Shown here one piece after another: positions 35,601-45,350 of a stretch of DNA of 64,000 nucleotides. Below the pieces are notes generated by a model, which ran no database searches, was not told the DNA's origin, and was given only the letters and a program-made list of their open reading frames with translations. Each line of letters starts with the position of its first letter. Position 1 is the stretch's first letter. This DNA is from Streptomyces sp. L2. GTDB lineage: Bacteria > Actinomycetota > Actinomycetes > Streptomycetales > Streptomycetaceae. The position numbers were made by a program, and so were the translations under genes. Location of the stretch: contig NZ_QBDT01000001.1 in assembly GCF_004124325.1 (NCBI RefSeq), forward strand, positions 3,348,001 through 3,412,000. Reading direction: 5' to 3'.

Positions 35601-35786
35601 ACCATCAGCAGCCTGCGGCTGTACATGTTCATGGGCGACGAGGACCTCTCGCAGATCGGCCGGCTCTTCCCGGGCCTGACCCGGATCGAGATCTCGCTGG
35701 CCCCGGAGTCGGCGGGCGTACGGCCGGACGTGCGGGCCCGGTTGCCGCTGGAGCCGGTCATCACCCGGGCGACCCGCGTGGTGTGA
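32658..35786 (+). CDS. NACHT domain STAND NTPase with C-terminal leucine-rich repeats (bacterial NLR-like)
   Basis: The 1042-residue protein resembles eukaryotic NLR immune receptors in design. Residues 1-240 form a helical N-terminal effector or adaptor domain; residues 262-560 the NACHT NTPase, with Walker A GVAGSGKTT (Lys276), Walker B MLLVDGLDEIP (Asp349, Asp352, Glu353) and sensor region LVTSRPSAVRE; then helical repeats; and from about residue 815 leucine-rich repeats (LRDLTGLAALPRLAHVALANC, LAGLPVTHLSLNSMPGLERL). The ATG at 32658 is preceded by GGGGGTGG; the longer frame adds 32 residues. Bacterial NACHT proteins (bNACHT) defend against phages, which makes defence the likely role, but a developmental signalling role is also possible. 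Confidence 0.9.
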   Translation: MEPAVLGKLASGLIGPAVRKLFVAEGPGAALVDRPVRVSGLVSFRGEKRTLTHRDLVRLTTTLVDRATGAPGEAALPPDERDAVVHALADSLHALGDLTMTDVQAVELGHDALAAALRGAAGDPARDLSRDAALCYGRLLATACLHIVNFFSQRSSFVARTLVEQTRRQRELIAKTDELIARTPRPGDADTAFEQRLLPHLATRHGKLTIYGIDLADSPDRWPLDAAYLSLQAVGPAGADDGPAPWLGVVPTARPAEQALAEHDRVLLRGVAGSGKTTLVQWLAVTASRGERGDLIPFVLPLRTLVRRPDGLPAPDAFLAAARVPFHASQPAGWADRVLTARRAMLLVDGLDEIPERDRERTRHWLRELLEAYPGNQWLVTSRPSAVRENWLATEGFTELALTPMDPDEVAAFVTRWHTAARAGAPATEHERLDGYERTLADAVRAKPDLARLATNPLMCGLICALHRDRRGYLPHARQELYDAALAMLLVRRDVERDMFAGRDGTDGAPLGALPQIQLLQRLAYWLIRNNQAELDRDRAERIIADLLPALPAAAAYGGAGDVLDHLLLRSGLLREPAPGTVEFVHRTFQDYLGAKAAVEDGDFGLLVRGAADEQWADVIRMAVAHARPRERAELLGELTESADRLTGAASTRVRLLALACLEHATELDPAVRAAVERGAAALIPPRTTEEARALAAAGPLTLELLPGPEGLSEEEARAVVVTASLIGTQAAVPVLARFRDHPAVPVRAQLTWTWHRFPTVSYGHEVIARLREDGLFFSAQSGEQARFLRDLGGRAAQQFVGDLDPGELAASLVPERVSEIYLRDNELLRDLTGLAALPRLAHVALANCPSVTELDPLAGLPVTHLSLNSMPGLERLGVFAPLSGSADLTSLDVGMLLRGGGLDEALPRDVPLRFLRFTKNALWYTGLRGLHRFGTLSRLSLANLISTLSPEDYEEIARLPHLEELRVIWDVVGWAGPPLPTISSLRLYMFMGDEDLSQIGRLFPGLTRIEISLAPESAGVRPDVRARLPLEPVITRATRVV

Positions 35787-35940
35787 CGCACATCTCTGTA
35801 CCACCACCACTCTGTACGACTACCCCCCAGTAACCCTACGGTTCCTTTCGCGCCACCCTCACCACTGATCATGCCCCTGACAGCACAACCGTCAGGAAAA
35901 TCCCGGCAGTTCAGCACCCGGACGTGAGAGGACCCCCACG

Positions 35941-36600
35941 ATGAGCAGACGCCCCTGGGCGCACCGGATCTCCGTCACCGCCGTCTCCGCCGCCGTTTCC
36001 ACGGCAGCGCTGGCCACGCTCACCGTCCCCGCCCACGCGGCGGACACGGCCGACACGACGGCCCCGGCGAACGGCACCACCGCCACGGCCTCGGCCACCG
36101 CCGCCAAGGTCGACTACGGCGCCTGGCAGAGGGACTGCCAGACCGTCATGGACCAGGCGCTGCCCTACCTCAAGGCCCGGATCGCCGACGCCCGGCCGGG
36201 CGAGAAGCAGGCCATCGTCTTCGACATCGACAACACCACGCTCCAGACCGACCTCGGCTTCAGCATCCCGCAGGCCGCCAACAAGCCCGTGCTGAACGTC
36301 GCCCAGTACGCCCAGGCGCACGGCGTCTCCCTGTTCTTCGTCACCGCCCGCCCGGGCATCATCGAGGAACCCACCGAGTGGAACCTGGAGTACGACGGCT
36401 ACCAGGTGTCCGGCCTCTACGTCCGCGGCTTCCTCGACCTCTTCAAGGACGTCGCCGCCTACAAGACCGCCCAGCGCGCCGACATCGAGAGCCACGGCTA
36501 CACGATCATCGCGAACATCGGCAACAGCGCCACCGACCTCAGCGGCGGCCACGCCGAGAAGACGTTCAAACTCCCGGACTACGACGGCCAGTTGTCCTGA
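35941..36600 (+). CDS. Secreted HAD-superfamily acid phosphatase
   Basis: The 219-residue precursor has a signal peptide (basic start, Ala-rich core, cleavage near AHA-ADT). The mature part has HAD motif I, IVFDIDNTTLQ, motif II in FFVTARPG, and motif IV-like DLSGGHA, matching class IIIB acid phosphatases, which free phosphate from organic esters outside the cell. The ATG at 35941 follows GAGAGGAC. It follows the NACHT gene by 154 nt on the same strand but probably has its own promoter, and a strong hairpin ends it. Confidence 0.9.
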   Translation: MSRRPWAHRISVTAVSAAVSTAALATLTVPAHAADTADTTAPANGTTATASATAAKVDYGAWQRDCQTVMDQALPYLKARIADARPGEKQAIVFDIDNTTLQTDLGFSIPQAANKPVLNVAQYAQAHGVSLFFVTARPGIIEEPTEWNLEYDGYQVSGLYVRGFLDLFKDVAAYKTAQRADIESHGYTIIANIGNSATDLSGGHAEKTFKLPDYDGQLS

Positions 36601-36615
36601 TCCGGTTGCGATGAC

Positions 36616-36649
36616 CCGCCTCACCCCCAGCCGGCCGGGGGTGAGGCGG
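36616..36649. terminator. Bidirectional hairpin terminator
   Basis: A perfect 13-bp stem, CCGCCTCACCCCC with its complement, has an 8-nt loop. It lies between the converging acid phosphatase and ABC ATPase genes and can serve both. Confidence 0.8.
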
Positions 36650-36656
36650 ACGCGGT

Positions 36657-37343
36657 TCACACCTGCGCGGTGTCCGCCGTGCTCAGCCGCCCGTCGCGCA
36701 CCTCGGCGATCCGGTCGACCGCCGTGAGGTGGGTGCTGTCGTGCGTGACCAGGACGGTCGCGGTGGCCCGCTGCCGGGTCAGGCGGGTGAGGAGGCCGAC
36801 GACGGCGGCGCCGCGCTCGTGGTCGAGGGCGCTGGTGGGCTCGTCGACCAGCAGCACCGTCGGGTCGTTCATCAGGGCGCGGGCGATGTTGACGCGCTGG
36901 CGCTGACCGCCGGAGAGCTGGTGCGGCCGCCGCCCGGCCTGCCCGGCCAGGCCCACGGCGTCGAGCAGTTCCATGGCCCGCTCCCGCGCCGCGCGCGCCT
37001 TGCGCCCGTCGATCCGCGCCATGACCTGGAGCTGCTCCAGCGCGGTCAGGGACGGCAGCAGGTTGGGCTGCTGGAAGACGATCCCGATGCGGTGGCGGCG
37101 CAGGCCGGCGAGTTCCGCGCGGCTCAGCCCGGCGGTGGACGTCCCGTCGACGACCACCGTGCCCCGGTCGGGGGTGATCAGCGTCGCGGCCACCGCGAGC
37201 AGGCTGGACTTGCCCGAGCCGGACGGCCCGACGACCGCGGTGACACTCCCCTTGGGCACCTCCAGGGTGACCCGGTCCAGGGCGGTCAGGCGGGAGTCGC
37301 CGTCGGGGTAGGTCAGCGTGACGTCGGACAGGTGCAGGCTCAT
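36657..37343 (-). CDS. ABC transporter ATP-binding protein (MacB/LolD type)
   Basis: This nucleotide-binding subunit of 228 residues has Walker A GPSGSGKSS, the Q-loop FQQPNLLPSLTA, signature LSGGQRQR, Walker B VLLVDEPTSALD and the H-loop VTHDST. It belongs to the MacB/LolD/FtsE branch that works by mechanotransmission rather than classic import. Its ATG overlaps the stop of the permease gene by 4 nt, so the two form an operon. A divergent two-component system, probably controlling it, starts 240 nt beyond the operon start. Confidence 0.93.
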   Translation of the reverse strand: MSLHLSDVTLTYPDGDSRLTALDRVTLEVPKGSVTAVVGPSGSGKSSLLAVAATLITPDRGTVVVDGTSTAGLSRAELAGLRRHRIGIVFQQPNLLPSLTALEQLQVMARIDGRKARAARERAMELLDAVGLAGQAGRRPHQLSGGQRQRVNIARALMNDPTVLLVDEPTSALDHERGAAVVGLLTRLTRQRATATVLVTHDSTHLTAVDRIAEVRDGRLSTADTAQV

Positions 37344-38452
37344 CGGGCGCTCCCCAGGGCGGTCAGCGGGTCGACGGAGGTGATCCGGCGGACGGACAGC
37401 CCGGCGCCGAGCGCGCCGAGCGCGATCATCACGGCGGCCGGGACCAGGACGGTCGCCGGGGTGAGCAGGAACGGCACGGCCGACCCGGAGAGCAGGGCGC
37501 CCACGCCGGCGGCGATGCCGGTGCCGATCAGCGTGCCGCCGGTCAGCAGGACGACGGCCTGGCCGAGCGCGTCCTTCAGGAGGCTCGCGGTGGAGGCGCC
37601 CAGCGCCTTGAGGACGGCGATGTCACCGCCGCGCTGGATGGTCCACACAGTGAAGAAGGCGCCGATGACGAGCGCCGAGATCGCGAACAGGAAGCCGCGC
37701 ATGAGCTGCAGGGAGCCGTTCTCGGAGGTGTAGGAGCCGATCGCGGACAGCGAGTCGTCCTTCGGCACCGTCTTCGTGCCGGCCACCTCGTCCAGGGCCC
37801 GCACATCGGCGCCCGGGGCGGTGTCCAGCGCGATGACGGTGGCCGTCGGCCCGTCGTCGGCGCGGCCGCTCGGCGGTGCCGTCCGCCGCCAGGTGTCGAG
37901 GCTGACCCAGATCACCGGGGTGTGGCTGAAGGAGGCGTCACCGCGTACGGCTGCGACCGTCAGCCGCTGCCCGGCGAGGGTGAAGCTGTCGCCCGCCGAG
38001 ACGCCGAGGTCGTCGGCGGCGGGCGTCGACAGCACCGCCGTACGGGCGTCGAGCCGGCCGCTGTCCGGGGCCAGCGGGGAGCCGGGGCGGACCCCGAAGG
38101 CGGAGACCCCGCTGCTGCGGTGACCCGCGGTGGCCTTCGTGGTGGCGATGCCCAGCGGCTCCGCGCCGCGCACGCCCGGCGCGTCCGCCCACCGCCGCCA
38201 CTGCTTCTCGGTGACGGTGGAGTCCGCGTACGACAGCTTCTCCCCCGCGCCCGGCGCGCCGAACGCGATCCGGTCCACGGGCAGGGACGTGATCGCGGAC
38301 ACGTTCTGCCGGCCGAGACCGGCGGTCAGCCCGGACAGCAGCCCCACCAGCAGCGTGATCAGCACGATGACGGCGCCCATCAGGGCGAAGCGCCCCTTGG
38401 CGAACTTCAGGTCTCTCCAGGCGACGAACACGGCCTCGGCCTGCCCTCTCAT
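37340..38452 (-). CDS. ABC transporter permease, FtsX/MacB type
   Basis: The 370-residue permease has the MacB/FtsX topology: one membrane helix near residues 25-45, a large extracytoplasmic domain (about 50-250), then three helices (LVIGAFFTVWTIQRGGDIAVLKALG, TGGTLIGTGIAAGVGALLSG, and the last near 335-355). It partners with the ATPase encoded downstream. These exporters handle antimicrobial peptides or cell-wall compounds, and are often regulated by a neighbouring two-component system, as the divergent kinase/regulator pair suggests. ATG at 38452 gives MRGQAEAVFVAWRDLKFAKGRF, the usual family beginning. Confidence 0.92.
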   Translation of the reverse strand: MRGQAEAVFVAWRDLKFAKGRFALMGAVIVLITLLVGLLSGLTAGLGRQNVSAITSLPVDRIAFGAPGAGEKLSYADSTVTEKQWRRWADAPGVRGAEPLGIATTKATAGHRSSGVSAFGVRPGSPLAPDSGRLDARTAVLSTPAADDLGVSAGDSFTLAGQRLTVAAVRGDASFSHTPVIWVSLDTWRRTAPPSGRADDGPTATVIALDTAPGADVRALDEVAGTKTVPKDDSLSAIGSYTSENGSLQLMRGFLFAISALVIGAFFTVWTIQRGGDIAVLKALGASTASLLKDALGQAVVLLTGGTLIGTGIAAGVGALLSGSAVPFLLTPATVLVPAAVMIALGALGAGLSVRRITSVDPLTALGSAR

Positions 38453-38581
38453 GGCGGGGAAAGCGGTATGCCGACAGCCTCGCCGGGGACCCCCCGCCCG
38501 GACATCTGGCCCAGGGGAGCACTTCACTTGTAACTTTCGATGGAGGCCCCGGGGCGGGTCTCTCCTTAGGCTGGGAGGACC

Positions 38582-40066
38582 GTGAACACCACCGCCCCCA
38601 CTCCCGCCCTCACCCCCACCAGCCGGGCCCTCACCTGGTGCCTGCACCTGCTGGTCGCCGGGCTGCTCGCCCTCGCGGCCGGCCGGGCCGTGGCCGACGG
38701 CCACGCGCACGCCGGGGCGGTCGTCGCCGTCGCCGCCGCGTGCGGCCTGGTCTACGCGGCCGGTCCCGCCCTGCCCCGCGTACGGCGCTCACGCCGGGCC
38801 GCCGCGCTGTGGCTGGCCGCCGTGAGCGCCGTATGGCTGGTGCTGCTGGCCCTGTCCGCGGACGGGGTGTGGGTGGCGTTCCCGCTGTACTTCCTCCAGC
38901 TCCACCTGCTGCCGCGCCGGGCCGGCCTGGCCGCCGTCGCGGCCACCGCGGCGGCGGCGATCGCCGCGTTCGCCGCGCACCAGGGCTCGTTCAGCGCGGC
39001 CATGGTGATCGGCCCGGCCCTCGGCGCCGCCGTGGCCGTCGCCGTGGTGTGGGGGTACGAGACCCTGTACCGGGAGAGCGAGCGGCGCCGGCGGCTGATC
39101 GAGGAACTCACCGCCACCCGCGCCGACCTGGCCGCCGCCCAGCACACCGCCGGTGTCCTCGCCGAGCGGGAACGGCTGGCCCGCGAGATCCACGACACCC
39201 TCGCCCAGGGCCTGTCCAGCATCCAGCTGCTGCTGCGCGCCGCCGAACGCGCCCTGCCCGGCACACCGGAGCACGCGACCGCCTCCCGCTACGTCGACCA
39301 GGCCCGCCAGGCCGCCGTCGACAACCTCGCCGAGGCCCGCCGCTTCGTCGCCGCCCTCGCCCCGCCCGCACTGGAGGGCACGACCCTGGCCGACGCGCTG
39401 GCACGGCTGTGCGCCACCACCAGCACCCGCCACCCGGTCACCGCCCGCTTCCACCGCACCGGCGAGCCCGTGCCGCTGCCGACCGCGCACGAGGTCGCCC
39501 TGCTGCGCATCGTGCAGTCCGCGCTCGCCAACACCGTCCGGCACGCCGGGGCCACCACCGTCGACGTCACCCTCGCCCATCCGGCCGGGCACGTCGTCGT
39601 GGAGATCGCCGACGACGGCACCGGTTTCGACCCCGCCGGGCTGCCCACCCCCGACCCGGAGGCCGGCGGCTTCGGCCTGACCGCGATGCGCGCCCGCGCC
39701 CAGGCCCTGGGCGGCACGCTCACGATCCACTCCACCCCCGGCCACGGCACGACCCTCACCGCCCGCCTCCCGCTCACCGACCCGGACCCCACCCGGGTAT
39801 CCGAGGCCACACCGGAGCCCCCAGCGGCACGGGGACCCGCGACCGCCCACCACACCACCGCGCCCTCCGGATGCCACCTCACCCCGCCCACCGACCCCGC
39901 CCCCGGCCCCATGCCCGGCCCGGCGCCCGAGGCCGCGCAGGGGCCCGAAGCCGCGTACGAGTCCGCAGCCCGCCACGGCACGTCGTCGGCTCCTCCCGCG
40001 GCCGACGGGGTCGCCGATGACCTGCCCGGTTCCCCGTCCACGTCCGAAGCCGAGGCCCGTCCGTGA
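38582..40066 (+). CDS. NarL/LuxR-type sensor histidine kinase
   Basis: The 494-residue kinase has about five membrane helices in residues 15-160, a coiled linker, the HisKA_3 box REIHDTLAQGLSSIQLLL with His204, and an ATPase domain (LANTVRHAGATTVDV, EIADDGTGFDP, GGFGLTAMRARAQALGGTL). The last 90 residues are a Pro/Ala-rich tail with no known domain, which is unusual. GTG at 38582 follows GGGAGGA by 5 nt. Its stop overlaps the regulator start by 4 nt (GTGA). It is divergent from the MacB-like exporter and probably senses its substrate. Confidence 0.93.
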   Translation: MNTTAPTPALTPTSRALTWCLHLLVAGLLALAAGRAVADGHAHAGAVVAVAAACGLVYAAGPALPRVRRSRRAAALWLAAVSAVWLVLLALSADGVWVAFPLYFLQLHLLPRRAGLAAVAATAAAAIAAFAAHQGSFSAAMVIGPALGAAVAVAVVWGYETLYRESERRRRLIEELTATRADLAAAQHTAGVLAERERLAREIHDTLAQGLSSIQLLLRAAERALPGTPEHATASRYVDQARQAAVDNLAEARRFVAALAPPALEGTTLADALARLCATTSTRHPVTARFHRTGEPVPLPTAHEVALLRIVQSALANTVRHAGATTVDVTLAHPAGHVVVEIADDGTGFDPAGLPTPDPEAGGFGLTAMRARAQALGGTLTIHSTPGHGTTLTARLPLTDPDPTRVSEATPEPPAARGPATAHHTTAPSGCHLTPPTDPAPGPMPGPAPEAAQGPEAAYESAARHGTSSAPPAADGVADDLPGSPSTSEAEARP

Positions 40067-40698
40067 CCGAGAACCCCGTCCGTCTGCTGCTCGCCGATGA
40101 CCACCCCGTCGTGCGGGCCGGGTTGCGTGCCGTGCTGGAGACCGAGCCCGGGATCGAGGTGGTGGCGGAGGCCGCCACCGCCGAGGAGGCCGTCGTCCGG
40201 GCCGGGGAGGGGGACATCGACGTCGTCCTCATGGACCTGCAGTTCGGCAGGGGCATGAACGGCGCCGAGGCGACCGCCGCGATCACCGCCCGGCCGTCGG
40301 CGCCGCGCGTGCTGATCGTCACCACGTACGACACCGACGCCGACATGCTGCCCGCCATCGAGGCCGGCGCGACGGGCTACCTCCTCAAGGACGCCCCGCC
40401 CGAGGACCTGGCCGCCGCCGTCCGCACCGCCGCGGCCGGCCGGACCACGCTGGCGCCCACCGTCGCCAACCGGCTGATGAACCGGCTGCGCACCCCCGGC
40501 ACCGCCCTGACCCGGCGCGAGACGGAGGTGCTGGCGCTGGTCGCCGGGGGCCTGTCCAACCAGGCCATCGGCGGCCGGCTCCACCTCACCGAGGGCACCG
40601 TCAAATCCCACCTGGCCCGCATCTACGCCAAGCTCGACGTCGACTCGCGCACCGCCGCGGTCGCCACCGCCACGGAACTGGGCCTCATCCGCCGCTGA
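40063..40698 (+). CDS. LuxR-family response regulator
   Basis: The 211-residue regulator has a receiver domain with DD at 12-13, phosphoacceptor Asp58 in VLMDLQFGRG and Lys in LLKDAPPE, and a C-terminal LuxR helix-turn-helix (LTRRETEVLALVAGGLSNQAIGGRLHLTEGTVKSHLARIYAKLDV). It is co-translated with the kinase just upstream through the GTGA overlap. Its likely target is the divergent ABC exporter operon. The last 14 bases overlap the 3' end of the converging ACT-domain gene. Confidence 0.94.
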   Translation: MTENPVRLLLADDHPVVRAGLRAVLETEPGIEVVAEAATAEEAVVRAGEGDIDVVLMDLQFGRGMNGAEATAAITARPSAPRVLIVTTYDTDADMLPAIEAGATGYLLKDAPPEDLAAAVRTAAAGRTTLAPTVANRLMNRLRTPGTALTRRETEVLALVAGGLSNQAIGGRLHLTEGTVKSHLARIYAKLDVDSRTAAVATATELGLIRR

Positions 40699-40975
40699 CG
40701 CCCGGCCCGTCGGGACGCTCGGAGACGGCCAGGGCGTCCACCATGCGGTTCAGCCGGGCGCGGGCCCGCGCGGCGTACGCGCGCGGCACCCGGATCTCCG
40801 CCGTCGCCCACCGGGCGTCCGCCACCGCGTACGACAGCGCCAGCACCGGCATGCTGCTCAGCAAGGCGGCGATCCGGCCCAGCGCGCCACGGCTGTCCCG
40901 CAGCGTCACGGAGAACGTGCACACCCCGCCGGTCGGGGTGGTGGTGTCCGGGAGGGAAAAGACGTCGTGTGTCAT
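40685..40975 (-). CDS. ACT-domain protein, behind a putative attenuator
   Basis: The 96 residues form one ACT-like domain, TFSVTLRDSRGALGRIAALLSSMPVLALSYAVADARWATAEIRV, resembling the N-terminal part of the acetolactate synthase small subunit. ACT domains bind amino acids; with no catalytic partner encoded nearby, this is probably a regulatory protein. The ATG at 40975 has AGGAAA upstream. Its 5' region contains a possible 15-codon leader ORF and an intrinsic terminator, as in genes controlled by attenuation. The gene converges on and overlaps the response regulator by 14 nt. Confidence 0.82.
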   Translation of the reverse strand: MTHDVFSLPDTTTPTGGVCTFSVTLRDSRGALGRIAALLSSMPVLALSYAVADARWATAEIRVPRAYAARARARLNRMVDALAVSERPDGPGVSGG

Positions 40976-41005
40976 GCCGGTTGTTTCCTGTCCAGGGGTG
41001 CCGTC

Positions 41006-41045
41006 GAAGAAAACAAAAAGACCCCTCGCGGAATGCGAGAGGTCT
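41006..41045 (-). terminator. Intrinsic terminator in the 5' region of the ACT gene (candidate attenuator)
   Basis: On the minus strand an 11-bp stem (41019-41029 with 41035-41045, one G-U pair) with a 5-nt loop is followed by TTTTTGTTTTC. Real U-tracts are rare in Streptomyces terminators. It sits about 30-70 nt before the ACT start codon, so readthrough must occur for that gene to be expressed. Confidence 0.75.
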
Positions 41046-41086
41046 GCGTGCGGGCGGTGGGCCGCCGGGAGGGATCGCCCCCGGAG

Positions 41087-41134
41087 TCAGCTCGGTGCCG
41101 GCACGCGGCCGCCGGTAATGAGCGAACGCTGCAT
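41087..41134 (-). CDS. Putative 15-residue leader peptide
   Basis: The frame reads MQRSLITGGRVPAPS and stops about 40 nt before the terminator stem. GAGAAT ends 7 nt before the ATG, so a leaderless transcript could start right at it. There is no run of one amino acid, so the controlling codon is unclear. It is too short for statistics; support comes only from its place between a promoter-like site and a terminator. Confidence 0.45.
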   Translation of the reverse strand: MQRSLITGGRVPAPS

Positions 41135-41177
41135 GGGCGGGATTCTCACACGAGGCGGCCCCCGCGGAAATGCCGTC

Positions 41178-41211
41178 TCACTCTCCGGACAGCGTCACTC
41201 CCCGGACAGCG
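41178..41211. repeat. Tandem 17-bp direct repeat upstream of the leader ORF
   Basis: TCACTCTCCGGACAGCG and TCACTCCCCGGACAGCG lie back to back and differ at one base. They are about 45-75 nt upstream of the leader ORF start, the position of an activator or operator site. The binding protein is unknown. Confidence 0.6.
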
Positions 41212-41222
41212 AGCGGGCACGA

Positions 41223-41254
41223 AAAGGGCCGGTGCCTGCCGGCACCGGCCCTTT
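41223..41254 (-). terminator. Terminator downstream of clpC
   Basis: A perfect 14-bp stem, AAAGGGCCGGTGCC with its complement, has a 4-nt loop and lies 26 nt past the clpC stop codon. It should stop clpC transcripts before the ACT leader region. Confidence 0.85.
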
Positions 41255-41280
41255 CCCCGTTCAGGCGAAACCCCGGACGG

Positions 41281-43806
<2,526 letters not shown>

Positions 43807-44017
43807 CGTTAATCGCTCCTCAGAGCGGTCAGGCAGTGGGGGGAACTTCCCCTCCCTGTCCTTCCGCAGCTTAGTCCCGCAAGCGGGGACCGCTCATTCC
43901 AACTGCCGACACCGGACCGAGAACCAACTCTGCCTCCTGACCCCGTAAGCCGACATCTGCTCCAACTTGATGGTGCGAGACGATGTTCCCGCAGGCCAGG
44001 CAGTTACCCCAGTCGCC

Positions 44018-44035
44018 AGTACGCCGATGGCGAAC
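44018..44035. promoter_or_regulatory. ClgR-type operator upstream of clpC
   Basis: AGTACGCCGATGGCGAAC contains the inverted repeat GTnCGCC-GAT-GGCGnAC and fits the ClgR consensus that I recall from actinobacteria (CGCY-N-A-N-RGCG core). ClgR activates clpP1P2, clpC and lon in Streptomyces. The site is 212 nt from the clpC start, within the 424-nt gap 43807-44230, which otherwise shows no gene. The rest of that gap has T- and C-rich stretches on the plus strand but no repeat I could define. Confidence 0.65.
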
Positions 44036-44230
44036 GTGAGACGGCCCGGGACGCGTGTCGCCCCCTCCCACTAGGCATGTCTTACCCGCGGGGACTGACA
44101 CTCCATGCCGCGTGCGCCGGTTCCCTCCGCTATGGGCGAACAACCTTGCGCCTCCCCGCACCCCCAACGCGCCCCCGTTCACGGCACGCTGCGCAATCAA
44201 TGGCACACCCAGCGTAACTCGGGGGCCCCG

Positions 44231-44968
44231 GTGACGGTTGCACCTGGCATGGCTGGTTCGGTCCCCGCGACCTCCACGGTCCCCCTGCTCCCCCTCCCCC
44301 GCCGCCCCCTCGACCCGCAGGCCCCGGACACCTCAGCGGTCCGGCGCTGGTACGAGAACGAGCTGGGCTGGCCGACCGCGCCCGGGGACCCGCTGTGCCT
44401 GCGCACCGGCGTCCGGTTCGACGTCCTGGACGTCCCGGCCGAGGCGGGCGCGGCCGCTCTGCGGCATCTGGGGCCGGACTCCCCGGTGGCCCTGCACGGG
44501 GACCGGCTACGGCTACTGGTGGCCGCGGGCAGCGCGGAGGAGCTGCCGGGGCTGCTGGAGTGGCTGGAGTGGGGCGCCCTGCGACTGGACCTGCGGACCC
44601 TGGGCGCGGGCGGCCTGATAGCGGCACCGGGACTGCCTGGGCTGCCTGGGCTGCCTGGGCTGCCTGGGGCCGGCGTTCCCGGGGCTTCGGTCCAAGGGGC
44701 CGGTGCTGCTGGGGCTTCGGCCCGAGGGGCCGGTGCTGCCGGGGCTTCGGTCCAGGGGGCCGCCATGTGGGTGCGGCCCCCTGGGCCGGGAGGTGAGGTC
44801 GAGGCCTCGCTGCCGACACTGGCGTCGGCAATGGGGGGCCCGGGGGGCGCCCCTGATCTCGTGCGACTGGTGGACACGGTGGCAGCGGGGTGCCACCGGA
44901 TCCGGCTGCGGCGCGCGTGCGCCCGGCCGTCCGCCGGTCTGCGGATTCAGCCGTTGGCCTTCTCGTAG
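44231..44968 (+). CDS. SCO3374-family protein with a collagen-like repeat insertion
   Basis: The GTG at 44231 has GGGGG about 6 nt upstream and gives 245 residues. The family is found between clpC and lsr2 in Streptomyces; I recall the name SCO3374 family, with partial similarity to primase/polymerase-like proteins, but no activity is known. Conserved-looking parts are RRWYENELGWPTAPGDPLCLRTGVRFDVLDVPAEAG and the C-terminal DLVRLVDTVAAGCHRIRLRRACA. Between them lie GLPGLPGLPGLPG and several GAGAAGAS-type repeats, about 45 residues of low complexity, probably a strain-specific expansion. Its end overlaps the converging lsr2 gene by 22 nt. Confidence 0.75.
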   Translation: MTVAPGMAGSVPATSTVPLLPLPRRPLDPQAPDTSAVRRWYENELGWPTAPGDPLCLRTGVRFDVLDVPAEAGAAALRHLGPDSPVALHGDRLRLLVAAGSAEELPGLLEWLEWGALRLDLRTLGAGGLIAAPGLPGLPGLPGLPGAGVPGASVQGAGAAGASARGAGAAGASVQGAAMWVRPPGPGGEVEASLPTLASAMGGPGGAPDLVRLVDTVAAGCHRIRLRRACARPSAGLRIQPLAFS

Positions 44969-45282
44969 GCCTCGCGAATGGTGGCGGGGACACGGCCGCG
45001 GTCGTTGACCTCCATGCCGTTCTCCTTCGCCCACGCGCGGATCGCCGCGGTGTCCTGGTTGCCACTGGTAGCGGCGCGCGTCTTTCCGCGTCCGCCCGCG
45101 GCACGGCCACCGGTACGGCGCCCGCCCTTCACATAAGGCTCGAGAAGGCCGCGCAGCTTGTCCGCATTGGTGGTCTTGAGATCGATCTCGTACGTCTTGC
45201 CGTCCAGCGCGAACGTCACGGTCTCGTCGGCCTCGCCACCGTCGAGGTCGTCGACAAGAAGGACCTGAACCTTCTGTGCCAC
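44947..45282 (-). CDS. lsr2: Nucleoid-associated silencer Lsr2
   Basis: Lsr2 is the actinobacterial H-NS-like protein that binds AT-rich DNA and silences foreign and antibiotic genes. The 111 residues have an N-terminal dimerisation domain (AQKVQVLLVDDLDGGEADETVTFALDGKTYEIDL) and a C-terminal DNA-binding domain with the RGR hook in VNDRGRVPATI. A basic Gly/Arg linker joins them. GTG at 45282 follows AAAGGAAA, a better-placed ribosome site than the one for a start 5 codons upstream. The gene has its own AT-rich promoter region with palindromes. Confidence 0.97.
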   Translation of the reverse strand: MAQKVQVLLVDDLDGGEADETVTFALDGKTYEIDLKTTNADKLRGLLEPYVKGGRRTGGRAAGGRGKTRAATSGNQDTAAIRAWAKENGMEVNDRGRVPATIREAYEKANG

Positions 45283-45350
45283 CGGATTTCCTTTCATCGA
45301 TAACGTGAGGGCCCAGGGAGTGTGGGGTCTGCCGTTTCACCGCTCCCTGA

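Noticed and set aside
32565..35810. A 1081-residue minus-strand open frame opposite the NACHT gene
   Set aside because: It is a by-product of G/C third positions in the NACHT gene; composition is Gln/Arg/Gly-rich with no domain.
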